A DNA stretch of 64,000 nucleotides from Streptomyces spirodelae (GCF_017676385.1 NZ_JAFFZN010000007.1:1-64000); one strand, 5' to 3'; shown: positions 56,099-63,993, numbered from the stretch's first letter. Translations and numbers: made by a program. Notes: generated by a model from the sequence alone, not told the origin.

Positions 56099-57650
56099 GG
56101 CCTCCGTACGGGTCCGCGCCGCTGTCGGGGCGACCCTGGTGGTGGCGGTGGCCCTCGTCGCCGCCGGCTTCCTGGTGGTGGCCACGCTCCGCGGCGGCCT
56201 CGCCGACACTGCACGGCTCAGCGCGCAGAACGCGGCGCGCGGTATCGCGGCCCAGCTCGCCGACGTGCCCGACGCCGAGGTCTCACAGGTGGACGGGCTC
56301 GACGGCGACGAGCCCGCACAGGTGGTGGACGCCGACGGGAAGGTCCTCGGCGCGAGCGACCCGCTGGAGGGGCGCGGTCCGATGGCCCGCTTCGGACGCG
56401 TCGAGCGGCCCGACGACGGGGACGAGCAGGACGCGGCAGCCCCGGAGCCCTCCGACCCCGACGACAAAGCCGATCACGCCGGCAAAGCCGACCCCGACGA
56501 TGCCGCCGACCCCGACGACGCCGCTGACGCGGCTGATGCGGCTGATCCCGACGACGGCGGCACCGGCACCGACAGCAAGACCGACACCGAGCCCAGGACC
56601 AGGACTCTTACCCTTCCGGTGGACGACGACGGCGAAGTCACCTACGAAAGGGAGGACATCGCCGGCCACCAGGAGTTCAGCGTCGCCGCGGTCCAGGGGC
56701 GTACCCGGGACGGCACGCCCGTCACCGTCTACTCCGGTGCCTCCCTCGGCGCCCAGCAGGAGGCCGTCTCCACGGTGACCCGCTCCATGCTGTTCGGGCT
56801 CCCGGTGCTGCTGCTGGTTGTCGCCGGCGTCACCTGGCTGGTGACGCGGCGCGCCCTGCGGCCCGTCGAGGGCATCCGGCAGGAGATGAGCGCGATCACC
56901 GCCAGCACCGACCTCTCCCGCCGCGTCCCGGAGCCGGAAGCGCGGGACGAGGTCGCCCGGCTGGCCCGTACGACGAACGAGACGCTGTCCGCGCTGGAGG
57001 CGTCCGTGGAGCGGCAGCGCAGGTTCGTCGCCGACGCCTCCCACGAACTGCGCAGTCCCATCGCGTCCCTGCGCACCCAGCTGGAGGTCGCCGCGGCCCA
57101 CCCCGAACTCCTCGACCTGGACGAGGCGGTCGAGGACACCGTACGGCTCCAGACGCTCGCCGCCGACCTGCTGCTGCTGGCCCGGCTGGACGCGGGGGAG
57201 CGGCCGGCCGAGGGGCGGGTCGCGATGGACGCGCTGGTGCGGGAGCACCTGGCGCAGCGCGCGGCTGACCCGCATCCGGTACGGGTGGGCACGCTGGAGG
57301 GCGGCGAAGTGCGGGGCTCGTCGGGGCAGTTGTCGCGGGTACTGGCGAATCTGCTGGACAACGCGCAGCGGCATGCGCGCTCCGGGGTCTCCGTGGCCGT
57401 GCGGCGGGAGGGCGACGGCCTCACCGTCGCTGTCTCGGACGACGGCGAGGGGGTGCCCGAAGCCGAACGGGAGCGGATCTTCGAGCGGTTCGTCCGGCTG
57501 GACGCGGCGCGCTCCCGGGACGAGGGTGGCGCCGGCCTTGGCCTGGCCATCGCGCGCGACGTCGCCGAGCGCCACGGCGGCACCCTCCGGGCGGAGGGCC
57601 CCTCCCAGTCAGGGGCCACCTTCGTACTGCGGCTCCCGCTCGCGGGCTGA
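56091..57650 (+). CDS. Sensor histidine kinase with acidic extracytoplasmic loop
   Basis: 519 residues from GTG 56091. Transmembrane helix 1 near residues 8-30, then about 195 residues outside including a strongly Asp/Ala-rich stretch (about 108-168, units DPDDAA and ADAADAAD). Helix 2 near 231-252 leads to HAMP, the HisKA phospho-site H318 (FVADASHELRSPIASL), and HATPase motifs NLLDNAQRHA, DDGEGVPEAERERIFERF and GGAGLGLAIARDVAERHGG. The acidic loop matches in style the His/Asp linker of the divergent PepSY protein, which suggests a shared cation or envelope signal (inference). Confidence 0.93.
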   Translation: MRRASVRVRAAVGATLVVAVALVAAGFLVVATLRGGLADTARLSAQNAARGIAAQLADVPDAEVSQVDGLDGDEPAQVVDADGKVLGASDPLEGRGPMARFGRVERPDDGDEQDAAAPEPSDPDDKADHAGKADPDDAADPDDAADAADAADPDDGGTGTDSKTDTEPRTRTLTLPVDDDGEVTYEREDIAGHQEFSVAAVQGRTRDGTPVTVYSGASLGAQQEAVSTVTRSMLFGLPVLLLVVAGVTWLVTRRALRPVEGIRQEMSAITASTDLSRRVPEPEARDEVARLARTTNETLSALEASVERQRRFVADASHELRSPIASLRTQLEVAAAHPELLDLDEAVEDTVRLQTLAADLLLLARLDAGERPAEGRVAMDALVREHLAQRAADPHPVRVGTLEGGEVRGSSGQLSRVLANLLDNAQRHARSGVSVAVRREGDGLTVAVSDDGEGVPEAERERIFERFVRLDAARSRDEGGAGLGLAIARDVAERHGGTLRAEGPSQSGATFVLRLPLAG

Positions 57651-57658
57651 GGCGACCA

Positions 57659-57678
57659 GGGGGCCTTACACACGGCCC
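57659..57678. terminator. Hairpin between the convergent kinase and MarR genes
   Basis: GGGGCC / GGCCCC with an eight-base loop overlaps the stop codon of the MarR gene (57666-57668, minus strand) and lies eight bases after the kinase stop. It is probably a shared terminator. Confidence 0.5.
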
Positions 57679-58142
57679 CTCTCACTCCGCAGCTTCTCCG
57701 CGATGGGGCGCAGAATGCGCTCCAGATGGGCCAGGTCCGACGGTGCGATGCTGTCGATGAAATGGCGCCGCACAGAATCAACATGGTGCGGCGCCACCGT
57801 ACGCATCGTGTCCCAGCCGTGCTCCGTCAGCACGGCGAACAGCCCCCGTTTGTCCGACTCACAGGACTCGCGCCGTACCAGTCCGGCCTTCTCCATCCTG
57901 GTGATCTGATGGGACAGTCGGCTCTTGGACTGCAAGGTGGCCGAGGCCAGGTCGGTCATCCGCATGCGGTGCTCGGGCGACTCCGAGAGATTGACGAGTA
58001 TCTCGTAGTCGTTGAGAGTCAGCCCGAAGGGTTGCAGGTCGCGCTCCAGTTGGTAGCTGAGCAGCCTGCCGACGTCGAGATGAGTACGCCAGGCGCGCTG
58101 CTCGTCCTCGGTGAGCCAACGGGTGCGGTCGTCGGTGTCCAT
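57666..58142 (-). CDS. MarR-family transcriptional regulator
   Basis: 158 residues from ATG 58142; TAGAGT lies eight bases upstream, so the transcript has almost no leader. The winged helix-turn-helix is LTLNDYEILVNLSESPEHRMRMTDLASATLQSKSRLSHQITRMEKAGLVRRESCESDKRGLFAVLTEHG. In S. coelicolor a MarR gene occupies the same place after a two-component pair. No divergent partner gene is present, so its targets are unclear; it may regulate the AIM24 genes, which lie upstream on the same strand. Confidence 0.9.
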   Translation of the reverse strand: MDTDDRTRWLTEDEQRAWRTHLDVGRLLSYQLERDLQPFGLTLNDYEILVNLSESPEHRMRMTDLASATLQSKSRLSHQITRMEKAGLVRRESCESDKRGLFAVLTEHGWDTMRTVAPHHVDSVRRHFIDSIAPSDLAHLERILRPIAEKLRSERGRV

Positions 58143-58266
58143 ACCGTGAGACTCTACCCACGTTCGCACACGCGTGCTTACACCGCGTGGCGCCAAGATG
58201 CCGCAGCGTTGCGATCGGGACGCCGGCCCGGGCCCGGAGAAGAGCACGCCTCAGCGCAGCACCGCC

Positions 58267-59061
58267 TCAGAGGCCGAACCGGCGCTGAAGGCTGCCGAGC
58301 TGGCCCGGCAGATGCGGAGCGCGCTGGCCGCCGTGGCCCCCCTGGCCGCCGTCGCCGCCACCACCGGGCACCCCGGGCTGCTGCGGTACGGCGCCCGCGT
58401 CGCGCTCCTCCATCAGCACCTCGGACGACTGGATCAGTACGGTCCCCGCGCCGACGAACTCGAACTGGTGCTCCTCACCCGACACCCCGCCCAGCCCCGT
58501 CATGGCCCGCAGGCCGCCCAGGACGCCCTTGAGGTACTGGTGGTCGTAGTGGTGGCAGGGCGAGGGACAGTCCGCCCAGCCGACCAGCGCCTGCGGATCG
58601 ACCCGCACCGGCGGCTCCACGAAGTGCACCTCCCCGTTGGACGCCGCCACGAAGCGGCCCGTGCCGATCAGCGTGAGGAAGCCGGGGACGATCGACTGCT
58701 TGAGCGAGAGCGAGGGCTCGAAGGCGAGCAGATTGCCGGAGCGGACGGTGAGATTGCCGTCCTCGAGGTCGTAGGAGTTGACGTCGAACGCGCGGTCGGC
58801 CAGCAGCAGCTTGCCCCGTCCCTGCGCGACGACCCAGTCCGAGGCGTGCAGCGGCGAGTGGAAGCTGCTCGCGACCAGCCGGTCCAGCGGGCCGTGGCCG
58901 ATGCCGTGGAAGTCGATCTGCCCGTAGTAGGCGATCATCTTCCCCTTCTGCAGGAACCACAGGCCGTCCAGGTCGACGGAGAAGGCGTACGGGTTGACGT
59001 TGTCGTTGGCGGGCAGCGTCGTCGCGTCGTACACCTGATAGCCCTGCGGTGGCTGGGTCAT
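58267..59061 (-). CDS. AIM24-family protein (third of three tandem paralogues)
   Basis: 264 residues from ATG 59061 (AGGAG eight bases upstream; GTG 59064 is an alternative). Beta-sandwich AIM24/TIGR00266-type domain: FSVDLDGLWFLQKGKMIAYYGQIDFHGIG, LASDW-like VVAQGRGKLLLADRAFDV, SGNLLAFEPSLSLKQSIVPGF, HVDPQ-like VRVDPQALVGW, and the C-terminal FEFVGAGTVLIQSSE. It differs from the other two in a DCPSPCHHYDHQY segment with two Cys and several His, a possible metal site, and in a Gly-rich 35-residue tail. It overlaps the middle gene (GTGATGA). Function in bacteria unknown. Confidence 0.85.
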   Translation of the reverse strand: MTQPPQGYQVYDATTLPANDNVNPYAFSVDLDGLWFLQKGKMIAYYGQIDFHGIGHGPLDRLVASSFHSPLHASDWVVAQGRGKLLLADRAFDVNSYDLEDGNLTVRSGNLLAFEPSLSLKQSIVPGFLTLIGTGRFVAASNGEVHFVEPPVRVDPQALVGWADCPSPCHHYDHQYLKGVLGGLRAMTGLGGVSGEEHQFEFVGAGTVLIQSSEVLMEERDAGAVPQQPGVPGGGGDGGQGGHGGQRAPHLPGQLGSLQRRFGL

Positions 59062-59711
59062 CACAGCTTCTCCTCACTGGCCTGTACGAACACTGCCCCG
59101 CTGCCGGACAGTTCGAGCTGGAACGCCTCACCCGAGCCGCGCCCCACCATGTCGCGCCAGCCCAGCGCCGAGGACAGCTTGTTGCGTACGTCGCCGAAGT
59201 GCGCCACATACGCCTGCGGATCGACGTGGACGGGGCGGCCTGGGCTGATGGGCAGCTGGATGATGCCGCCGTGCGCCATCACCGCCGCCGAGCCCTTGCC
59301 CGCCAGTGTCGTGGTGAACAGGCCCTGCCCGGACACCTGCCCGCGCACCATGCCCATCACCCCGCCGTCCCTGCCCAGGAAGAGGGTGCCCTGCTGAAGG
59401 CTGCCGTCGAAGGCGAGCAGCCGGTCGGCCTCCACACACAGGGTGTCCCCGTCCAGCTCGATCACCTGGATGTGGTGGCCGCCGTGGCCGAACATCACGG
59501 TGCCGTCGCCCTCGACGGTCATCAGCGGCGCCGCCTCGCCCGCGACCCGGCGGCCGATCATCGACATCAGCCCGCCCTGGCCGCCCTGCATATTGGGCGT
59601 GAACGTCACCTCGCCCGTGTAGCCGACCATCGCGCCACGCTGGCTGAACATCCGCTGTCCGGGCACCACCCGGGCCTCGACGAGCTTGCCGGACAGCTCA
59701 CGGAACGGCAT
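59061..59711 (-). CDS. AIM24-family protein (second of three)
   Basis: 216 residues from ATG 59711, overlapping the stop of the first gene (TGATG). The same beta-sandwich family: LVEARVVPGQRMFSQRGAMVGYTGEVTFTP, VEADRLLAFDGSLQQGTLFLG, GQGLFTTTLAGKGSAAVMAHGGIIQLPISPGRPVHVDPQAYVAHFGDV, and RGSGEAFQLELSGSGAVFVQAS. Met/Gly-rich segments (MQGGQGGLMSMIG) are notable. Cytoplasmic, no signal peptide. Confidence 0.87.
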   Translation of the reverse strand: MPFRELSGKLVEARVVPGQRMFSQRGAMVGYTGEVTFTPNMQGGQGGLMSMIGRRVAGEAAPLMTVEGDGTVMFGHGGHHIQVIELDGDTLCVEADRLLAFDGSLQQGTLFLGRDGGVMGMVRGQVSGQGLFTTTLAGKGSAAVMAHGGIIQLPISPGRPVHVDPQAYVAHFGDVRNKLSSALGWRDMVGRGSGEAFQLELSGSGAVFVQASEEKL

Positions 59712-60355
59712 CAGACCTCCCCTCCCAGCGTGTTGCGTTCGCTCGGCTGTACGTAGACCACGCCCTCGCCCTCGAAGCGGATCTGGAACGCCTCGCCGGA
59801 GCCCTCGCCCATCAGCGTGCGGAAGTTCACCCCGGACTGGAAGCTCTGCCGCAGGTTCCCCTGGTGCGCGACATAGGCGCCCGGGTCGACCTGGAGCGGG
59901 GTGTGCGGGGTGACCCGCAGGAGCACGGCGGGACCGTCCGACATCAGCGCCGCCTGCCCGGTCCCCTCCACGGTCGTGGTGAACAGGCCGTTGCCCTGGG
60001 AGGCGCCGCGCAGTCCGGTGAAGCTGGTGCCGGTGCGCAGGCCGCCGTCGGTGCACAGCAGGTTGCTCGCCTCGACGTGCAGCTTCTCGCCGCTGAGCCG
60101 GACCAGGGCGATATCGGCCGCCCGGTCGGCGAAGTAGCAGGTGCCCTGTCCCTTCACCTCCATCACCGTCAGCTGTTCGCCGGTGATCCGGCGGGTGACC
60201 ATGCCGCGGACGCCCTCGCCTCCGCCGCTCATCTTCTTGAACGCCATCTCGCCGTCGTAGGCGACCATCGAGCCGTTCTTCGCCTTGACCGCGTCGCCGC
60301 CTCCGCCGAGCGTGACGGCCAGCACCTTGGTGCCCTCGAGTCGGAACTGAGCCAC
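59711..60355 (-). CDS. AIM24-family protein (first of three)
   Basis: 214 residues from GTG 60355. TAGGTT six bases upstream suggests a leaderless transcript for the whole three-gene unit. Conserved blocks parallel the second paralogue: KAKNGSMVAYDGEMAFKKM, VEASNLLCTDGGLRTGT, GNGLFTTTVEGTGQAALMSDGPAVLLRVTPHTPLQVDPGAYVAHQGNLRQSF, and GSGEAFQIRFEGEGVVYVQPSE. The three proteins are 20-35 percent alike by eye and probably assemble together. Confidence 0.87.
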   Translation of the reverse strand: MAQFRLEGTKVLAVTLGGGGDAVKAKNGSMVAYDGEMAFKKMSGGGEGVRGMVTRRITGEQLTVMEVKGQGTCYFADRAADIALVRLSGEKLHVEASNLLCTDGGLRTGTSFTGLRGASQGNGLFTTTVEGTGQAALMSDGPAVLLRVTPHTPLQVDPGAYVAHQGNLRQSFQSGVNFRTLMGEGSGEAFQIRFEGEGVVYVQPSERNTLGGEV

Positions 60356-60361
60356 GCGAGG

Positions 60362-60367
60362 AACCTA
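60362..60367 (-). promoter_or_regulatory. -10 hexamer of the AIM24 operon
   Basis: TAGGTT on the minus strand, six bases before GTG 60355, with no ribosome site between. It supports the GTG start and a leaderless message. Confidence 0.5.
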
Positions 60368-60453
60368 CCCTGCGGGCCGGGTTCGATTGCAGGGCTGCCA
60401 CAATGGCTGAAGCTTGTGCATCCCTTCACAAAACGATCCCCTGAGGACCTGCC

Positions 60454-60852
60454 GTGGCCATACTGGAAACTCCGAGCGGCCTGCCGCCCAAGGCGGTCTC
60501 AGCGCTGCGCCGTCTGCGTCTCACCTCGGTGCCCGAGGGAGCCTCCTTCCTCCTGCTGCTGGTCTGCTCCGTTCTCAAGCGGACCACCGACTTCAACGCC
60601 GTGCCGGTCATGGGTGCCATCCACGGCATCCTCTTCATCCTGTATGTGATCTTCTGGGCCGACGCCTGGAACCGGATCAAGTGGCCCTTCGGCAGGGCCG
60701 CGCTCTACTTCCTGCTGTCCGTGCTGCCCACCGGCGGCTTCTTCGCGGACAAGATGCTCCGCAAGGAAGAGGAGGCAGGCGTCATCGCTGCGCGCGCCCG
60801 CAAGGAGCAGGCGGGAACGGTGAGCAGCGGCGGAAGCGCGGTGAGCTCATGA
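60454..60852 (+). CDS. DUF3817 family membrane protein
   Basis: 132 residues from GTG 60454 (TGAGGAC upstream). Three hydrophobic segments: [34 protein letters not shown] and [19 protein letters not shown]. The block [28 protein letters not shown] and the PTGGFF element are typical of DUF3817, also found fused to or near transporters. The last 30 residues are hydrophilic. It overlaps the next gene (ATGA) and has a paralogue at 61.8 kb. Confidence 0.87.
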   Translation: MAILETPSGLPPKAVSALRRLRLTSVPEGASFLLLLVCSVLKRTTDFNAVPVMGAIHGILFILYVIFWADAWNRIKWPFGRAALYFLLSVLPTGGFFADKMLRKEEEAGVIAARARKEQAGTVSSGGSAVSS

Positions 60853-61175
60853 TCGTCGCCTTCTCGGTCACCCCGCTCGGGGTGGGCGAGGACGTGGGCG
60901 AGTACGTGGCCGACGCCGTGCGCGTGGTCCGCGCGTCGGGGCTGCCGCACCGCACCGACGCCATGTTCACCTCGCTGGAGGGCGAGTGGGAGGAGTGCAT
61001 GGAGGTGGTGCGGCGGGCCGTCGCGGCGGTCGAGGCGCGCGCCCCGCGCGTCTCCCTCGTCCTCAAGGCCGATATCCGGCCCGGCGTGGTCGACGGACTC
61101 ACCTCGAAGGTCGAGACGGTCGACCGGTACCTCGCCGGTGGCCCGGAGAGCGGGACGGCTTCTGCCGGCACATGA
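60849..61175 (+). CDS. MTH1187-family thiamine-binding-type protein
   Basis: 108 residues. Small ferredoxin-like fold, [57 protein letters not shown]. Members of this family (also YkoF-like) bind thiamine or related ligands. Translationally coupled to the DUF3817 gene upstream and 20 bases from the MarR gene downstream. Whether it binds thiamine here is not known. Confidence 0.88.
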   Translation: MIVAFSVTPLGVGEDVGEYVADAVRVVRASGLPHRTDAMFTSLEGEWEECMEVVRRAVAAVEARAPRVSLVLKADIRPGVVDGLTSKVETVDRYLAGGPESGTASAGT

Positions 61176-61183
61176 CCGGCCGG

Positions 61184-61189
61184 TAGGGT
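61184..61189 (+). promoter_or_regulatory. -10 hexamer of the MarR gene at 61.2 kb
   Basis: TAGGGT followed by six bases and GTG 61196; no ribosome site. It lets the regulator be expressed from its own leaderless transcript despite the short distance to the gene upstream. Confidence 0.5.
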
Positions 61190-61195
61190 CGTAGG

Positions 61196-61735
61196 GTGCC
61201 CAAGCCGCTCAGTCTGTCGTTCGACCCGATCGCCCGTGCCGATGAGCACTGGAAGCAGCGATGGGGCTCGGTGCCGTCCATGGCCGCGATCACCTCGATC
61301 ATGCGCGCCCATCAGATTCTGCTGTCCGAGGTCGACGCGGTGGTCAAGCCGTACGGGCTGACGTTCGCGCGGTACGAGGCGCTGGTGCTGCTCACCTTCT
61401 CGCAGAAGGGCGAGCTGCCGATGTCGAAGATCGGCGAGCGGCTGATGGTGCACCCCACCTCCGTGACCAACACCGTCGACCGGCTGCAGACCGCCGGGTT
61501 CGTGGAGAAGCGGCCCAACCCCAACGACGGACGGGGCACGCTGGCAGCCATCACCGAGAAGGGCCGCGAGGTGTGCGACGCGGCCACCAAGGACCTGATG
61601 GCCATGGACTTCGGGCTCGGCGCCTACGACACCGTCCAGCTCGACGAGATCTTCGACCTGCTGCGGCCGCTGCGGGTGGCGGCCGGCGACTTCGCCGAGG
61701 GCCCCGGGCGCGGCCCCGGGACGACCGAGCGCTGA
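61196..61735 (+). CDS. MarR-family transcriptional regulator
   Basis: 179 residues from GTG 61196. The winged helix-turn-helix region is LTFARYEALVLLTFSQKGELPMSKIGERLMVHPTSVTNTVDRLQTAGFVEKRPNPNDGRGTLAAITEKGREV. The N-terminal 28 residues (LSLSFDPIARADEHWKQRWGSVPSMAA) and Gly/Pro-rich C-terminus are extra. It lies in a row of four genes, DUF3817-thiamine-binding-MarR-DUF3817, on one strand. Ligand and targets unknown. Confidence 0.92.
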   Translation: MPKPLSLSFDPIARADEHWKQRWGSVPSMAAITSIMRAHQILLSEVDAVVKPYGLTFARYEALVLLTFSQKGELPMSKIGERLMVHPTSVTNTVDRLQTAGFVEKRPNPNDGRGTLAAITEKGREVCDAATKDLMAMDFGLGAYDTVQLDEIFDLLRPLRVAAGDFAEGPGRGPGTTER

Positions 61736-61786
61736 CCCGGGCCCCGGCGGAGCCAGGGCGGTGGAAGACCGCCCCTATGGGACGGT

Positions 61787-61792
61787 TACGCT
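61787..61792 (+). promoter_or_regulatory. -10 hexamer of the second DUF3817 gene
   Basis: TACGCT, seven bases, then ATG 61800, with no ribosome site. This fixes the start and implies a leaderless message. Confidence 0.55.
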
Positions 61793-61799
61793 CGATTCC

Positions 61800-62132
61800 A
61801 TGAAACAAAGCGTGCTGACCCGCTACCGCGTCATGGCGTACGTCACAGCGGTGCTCCTCGTCCTGCTGACACTCGGCATGATCGGCAAGTATCTGCTGAG
61901 CATGGACGGCGCCGACGGCTTCACCAGCGTGGTCGGCATCGCGCACGGCTGGCTCTACATCCTGTACCTGATCTTCGCGTTCGACCTCGGCCAGAAGGCG
62001 AAGTGGCCGCTGGGCAAGCAGCTGTGGGTGCTGCTGGCGGGCACCGTGCCCACCGCCGCGTTCTTCGTGGAACGCAAGGTCACCCGCGAGGTCGCTCCGC
62101 TGGTGGGGACCGCTGCACCCGTGGAGGCGTAG
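61800..62132 (+). CDS. DUF3817 family membrane protein (second copy)
   Basis: 110 residues from ATG 61800. Three hydrophobic segments: VMAYVTAVLLVLLTLGMIGKYLL, VVGIAHGWLYILYLIFAFDLG and LWVLLAGTVPTAAFFVERK. The core AHGWLYILYLIFAFDLGQKAKWPLGKQ aligns with [28 protein letters not shown] of the gene at 60.5 kb. No tail. The frame extends 39 bases upstream to a GTG, but the promoter position favours the ATG. Confidence 0.87.
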   Translation: MKQSVLTRYRVMAYVTAVLLVLLTLGMIGKYLLSMDGADGFTSVVGIAHGWLYILYLIFAFDLGQKAKWPLGKQLWVLLAGTVPTAAFFVERKVTREVAPLVGTAAPVEA

Positions 62133-62227
62133 CCCTCCCAGGGTTGCCCGGTCCCGCCGCCCCAATGGCGGCGGGCATCAGAACGTGTGCGACCCCACAT
62201 TGGTGGCGGCGGTCATCGCTTTTAGTT

Positions 62228-62251
62228 GGACGTCCTAGTAAATTCGACAGC
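62228..62251 (+). promoter_or_regulatory. icmA promoter with palindrome GGACGTCC
   Basis: TAAATT (62239-62244), seven bases, then ATG 62252 suggests a leaderless transcript. A perfect eight-base palindrome GGACGTCC at 62228-62235 lies in an imperfect dyad TTAGT-TGGACGTCCT-AGTAA (62222-62241) immediately upstream of and touching the -10. The stretch is A/T-rich against its surroundings. Candidate operator for an acyl-CoA or redox regulator. Confidence 0.5.
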
Positions 62252-63952
62252 ATGGATGCTGACGCCATCGCACAAGGCCGCCGCCGCTGGCAGGAGCGCT
62301 ACGACGCCGCACGCAAGCGGGACGCGGACTTCACCACGCTCAGCGGCGATCCCGTCGAGCCGGTTTACGGACCCCGGGACGGCGACACCGTCACCGGTTT
62401 CGAGCGCATCGGGTGGCCGGGGGAGTTCCCCTTCACCCGCGGGCTGTACCCGACCGGGTACCGGGGCAGGACCTGGACCATTCGCCAGTTCGCCGGGTTC
62501 GGCAACGCCGAGCAGACGAACGAGCGGTACAAGATGATCCTGGAGGCGGGCGGCGGCGGACTGTCCGTCGCCTTCGACATGCCGACGCTCATGGGCCGCG
62601 ACTCCGACGACCCGCGTTCGCTGGGCGAGGTGGGGCACTGCGGTGTCGCCATCGACTCGGCCACCGATATGGAAGTGCTCTTCCGGGACATCCCGCTCGG
62701 CGATGTCACCACCTCCATGACGATCTCAGGCCCGGCCGTACCGATCTTCTGCATGTATCTGGTCGCCGCCGAGCGGCAGGGTGTGGACCCCGCGGTCCTC
62801 AACGGCACCCTGCAGACGGACATCTTCAAGGAGTACATCGCGCAGAAGGAGTGGCTCTTCCAGCCCGAGCCCCATCTGCGGCTCATCGGCGATCTGATGG
62901 AGCACTGCGCGCACGGCATCCCCGCCTACAAGCCGCTGTCGGTCTCCGGCTACCACATCCGCGAGGCCGGGGCGACCGCGGCGCAGGAGCTCGCCTACAC
63001 GCTGGCCGACGGCTTCGGCTACGTCGAGCTGGGGCTCAGCCGCGGGCTGGACGTCGACACCTTCGCGCCCGGTCTGTCCTTCTTCTTCGACGCCCATCTC
63101 GATTTCTTCGAGGAGATCGCCAAGTTCCGCGCCGCGCGCCGGATCTGGGCCCGCTGGATGCGGGACGTGTACGGCGCCACCAGTGAGAAGGCGCAGTGGC
63201 TGCGCTTCCACACCCAGACCGCCGGCGTCTCGCTCACAGCCCAGCAGCCCTACAACAACGTGGTGCGCACCGCCATAGAGGCCCTCTCGGCTGTGCTGGG
63301 CGGCACCAACTCGCTGCACACCAACGCCCTGGACGAGACCCTCGCCCTTCCCAGCGAGCAGGCCGCCGAGATCGCGCTGCGCACCCAGCAGGTGCTGATG
63401 GAGGAGACCGGCGTCACCAATGTCGCCGACCCGCTGGGCGGCTCCTGGTACATCGAGGCGCTGACCGACCGGATCGAGGCCGACGCGGAGAAGATCTTCG
63501 AGCAGATCAAGGAGCGCGGCCGGCGCGCCGTGCCCGAGGGGCTGCACCCGATCGGTCCGATGACCTCCGGCATCCTGCGCGGCATCGAGGACGGCTGGTT
63601 CACCGGTGAGATCGCCGAGTCCGCCTTCCGGTACCAGCAGGCGCTGGAGAAGAACGACAAGAAGGTCGTCGGCGTCAACTGCCACACCGGGTCGGTCACC
63701 GGTGACCTGGAGATCCTGCGGGTGAGCCACGAGGTGGAGCGCGAGCAGGTGCGCTCCCTCACCGGCAGGAAGGACGCACGGGACGACGCCGCGGTGCGGC
63801 GGACCCTCGCCGCGCTGGTCGAGGCCGCACGGGGCGAGGGCAACATGATCGAGCCCATGCTGGAGGCGGTACGGGCGGAGGCCACGCTGGGCGAGATCTG
63901 CGGGGCACTCCGCGACGAGTGGGGCACCTACACCGAACCGCCGGTGTTCTGA
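62252..63952 (+). CDS. icmA: Isobutyryl-CoA mutase large subunit IcmA
   Basis: 566 residues, the exact length of streptomycete IcmA and about 170 shorter than methylmalonyl-CoA mutase because the B12-binding domain is absent. The substrate pocket residues are F80 (TIRQFAGFGNAEQTN) and Q198 (EYIAQKEW), the isobutyryl-CoA fingerprint; methylmalonyl-CoA mutase has Tyr and Arg there. It isomerises isobutyryl-CoA and n-butyryl-CoA with adenosylcobalamin supplied by the small subunit IcmB, which is not in this window. No ribosome site; a leaderless start is likely. A strong hairpin follows, so it is a single-gene unit. Confidence 0.92.
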   Translation: MDADAIAQGRRRWQERYDAARKRDADFTTLSGDPVEPVYGPRDGDTVTGFERIGWPGEFPFTRGLYPTGYRGRTWTIRQFAGFGNAEQTNERYKMILEAGGGGLSVAFDMPTLMGRDSDDPRSLGEVGHCGVAIDSATDMEVLFRDIPLGDVTTSMTISGPAVPIFCMYLVAAERQGVDPAVLNGTLQTDIFKEYIAQKEWLFQPEPHLRLIGDLMEHCAHGIPAYKPLSVSGYHIREAGATAAQELAYTLADGFGYVELGLSRGLDVDTFAPGLSFFFDAHLDFFEEIAKFRAARRIWARWMRDVYGATSEKAQWLRFHTQTAGVSLTAQQPYNNVVRTAIEALSAVLGGTNSLHTNALDETLALPSEQAAEIALRTQQVLMEETGVTNVADPLGGSWYIEALTDRIEADAEKIFEQIKERGRRAVPEGLHPIGPMTSGILRGIEDGWFTGEIAESAFRYQQALEKNDKKVVGVNCHTGSVTGDLEILRVSHEVEREQVRSLTGRKDARDDAAVRRTLAALVEAARGEGNMIEPMLEAVRAEATLGEICGALRDEWGTYTEPPVF

Positions 63953-63956
63953 CGAC

Positions 63957-63993
63957 CCAGGTCCCTCCCGGGCGGGGCCCGGGAGGGACCTGG
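63957..63993 (+). terminator. Terminator after icmA
   Basis: CCAGGTCCCTCCCGGGC pairs perfectly with GCCCGGGAGGGACCTGG (17 pairs) around a three-base loop, five bases past the icmA stop. GAGGGAC follows, repeating part of the arm. No T-run. Confidence 0.9.

Noticed and set aside
62252..63952. Methylmalonyl-CoA mutase
   Set aside because: Length is 566 residues without the B12 domain, and the pocket has F80 and Q198 rather than Tyr and Arg.
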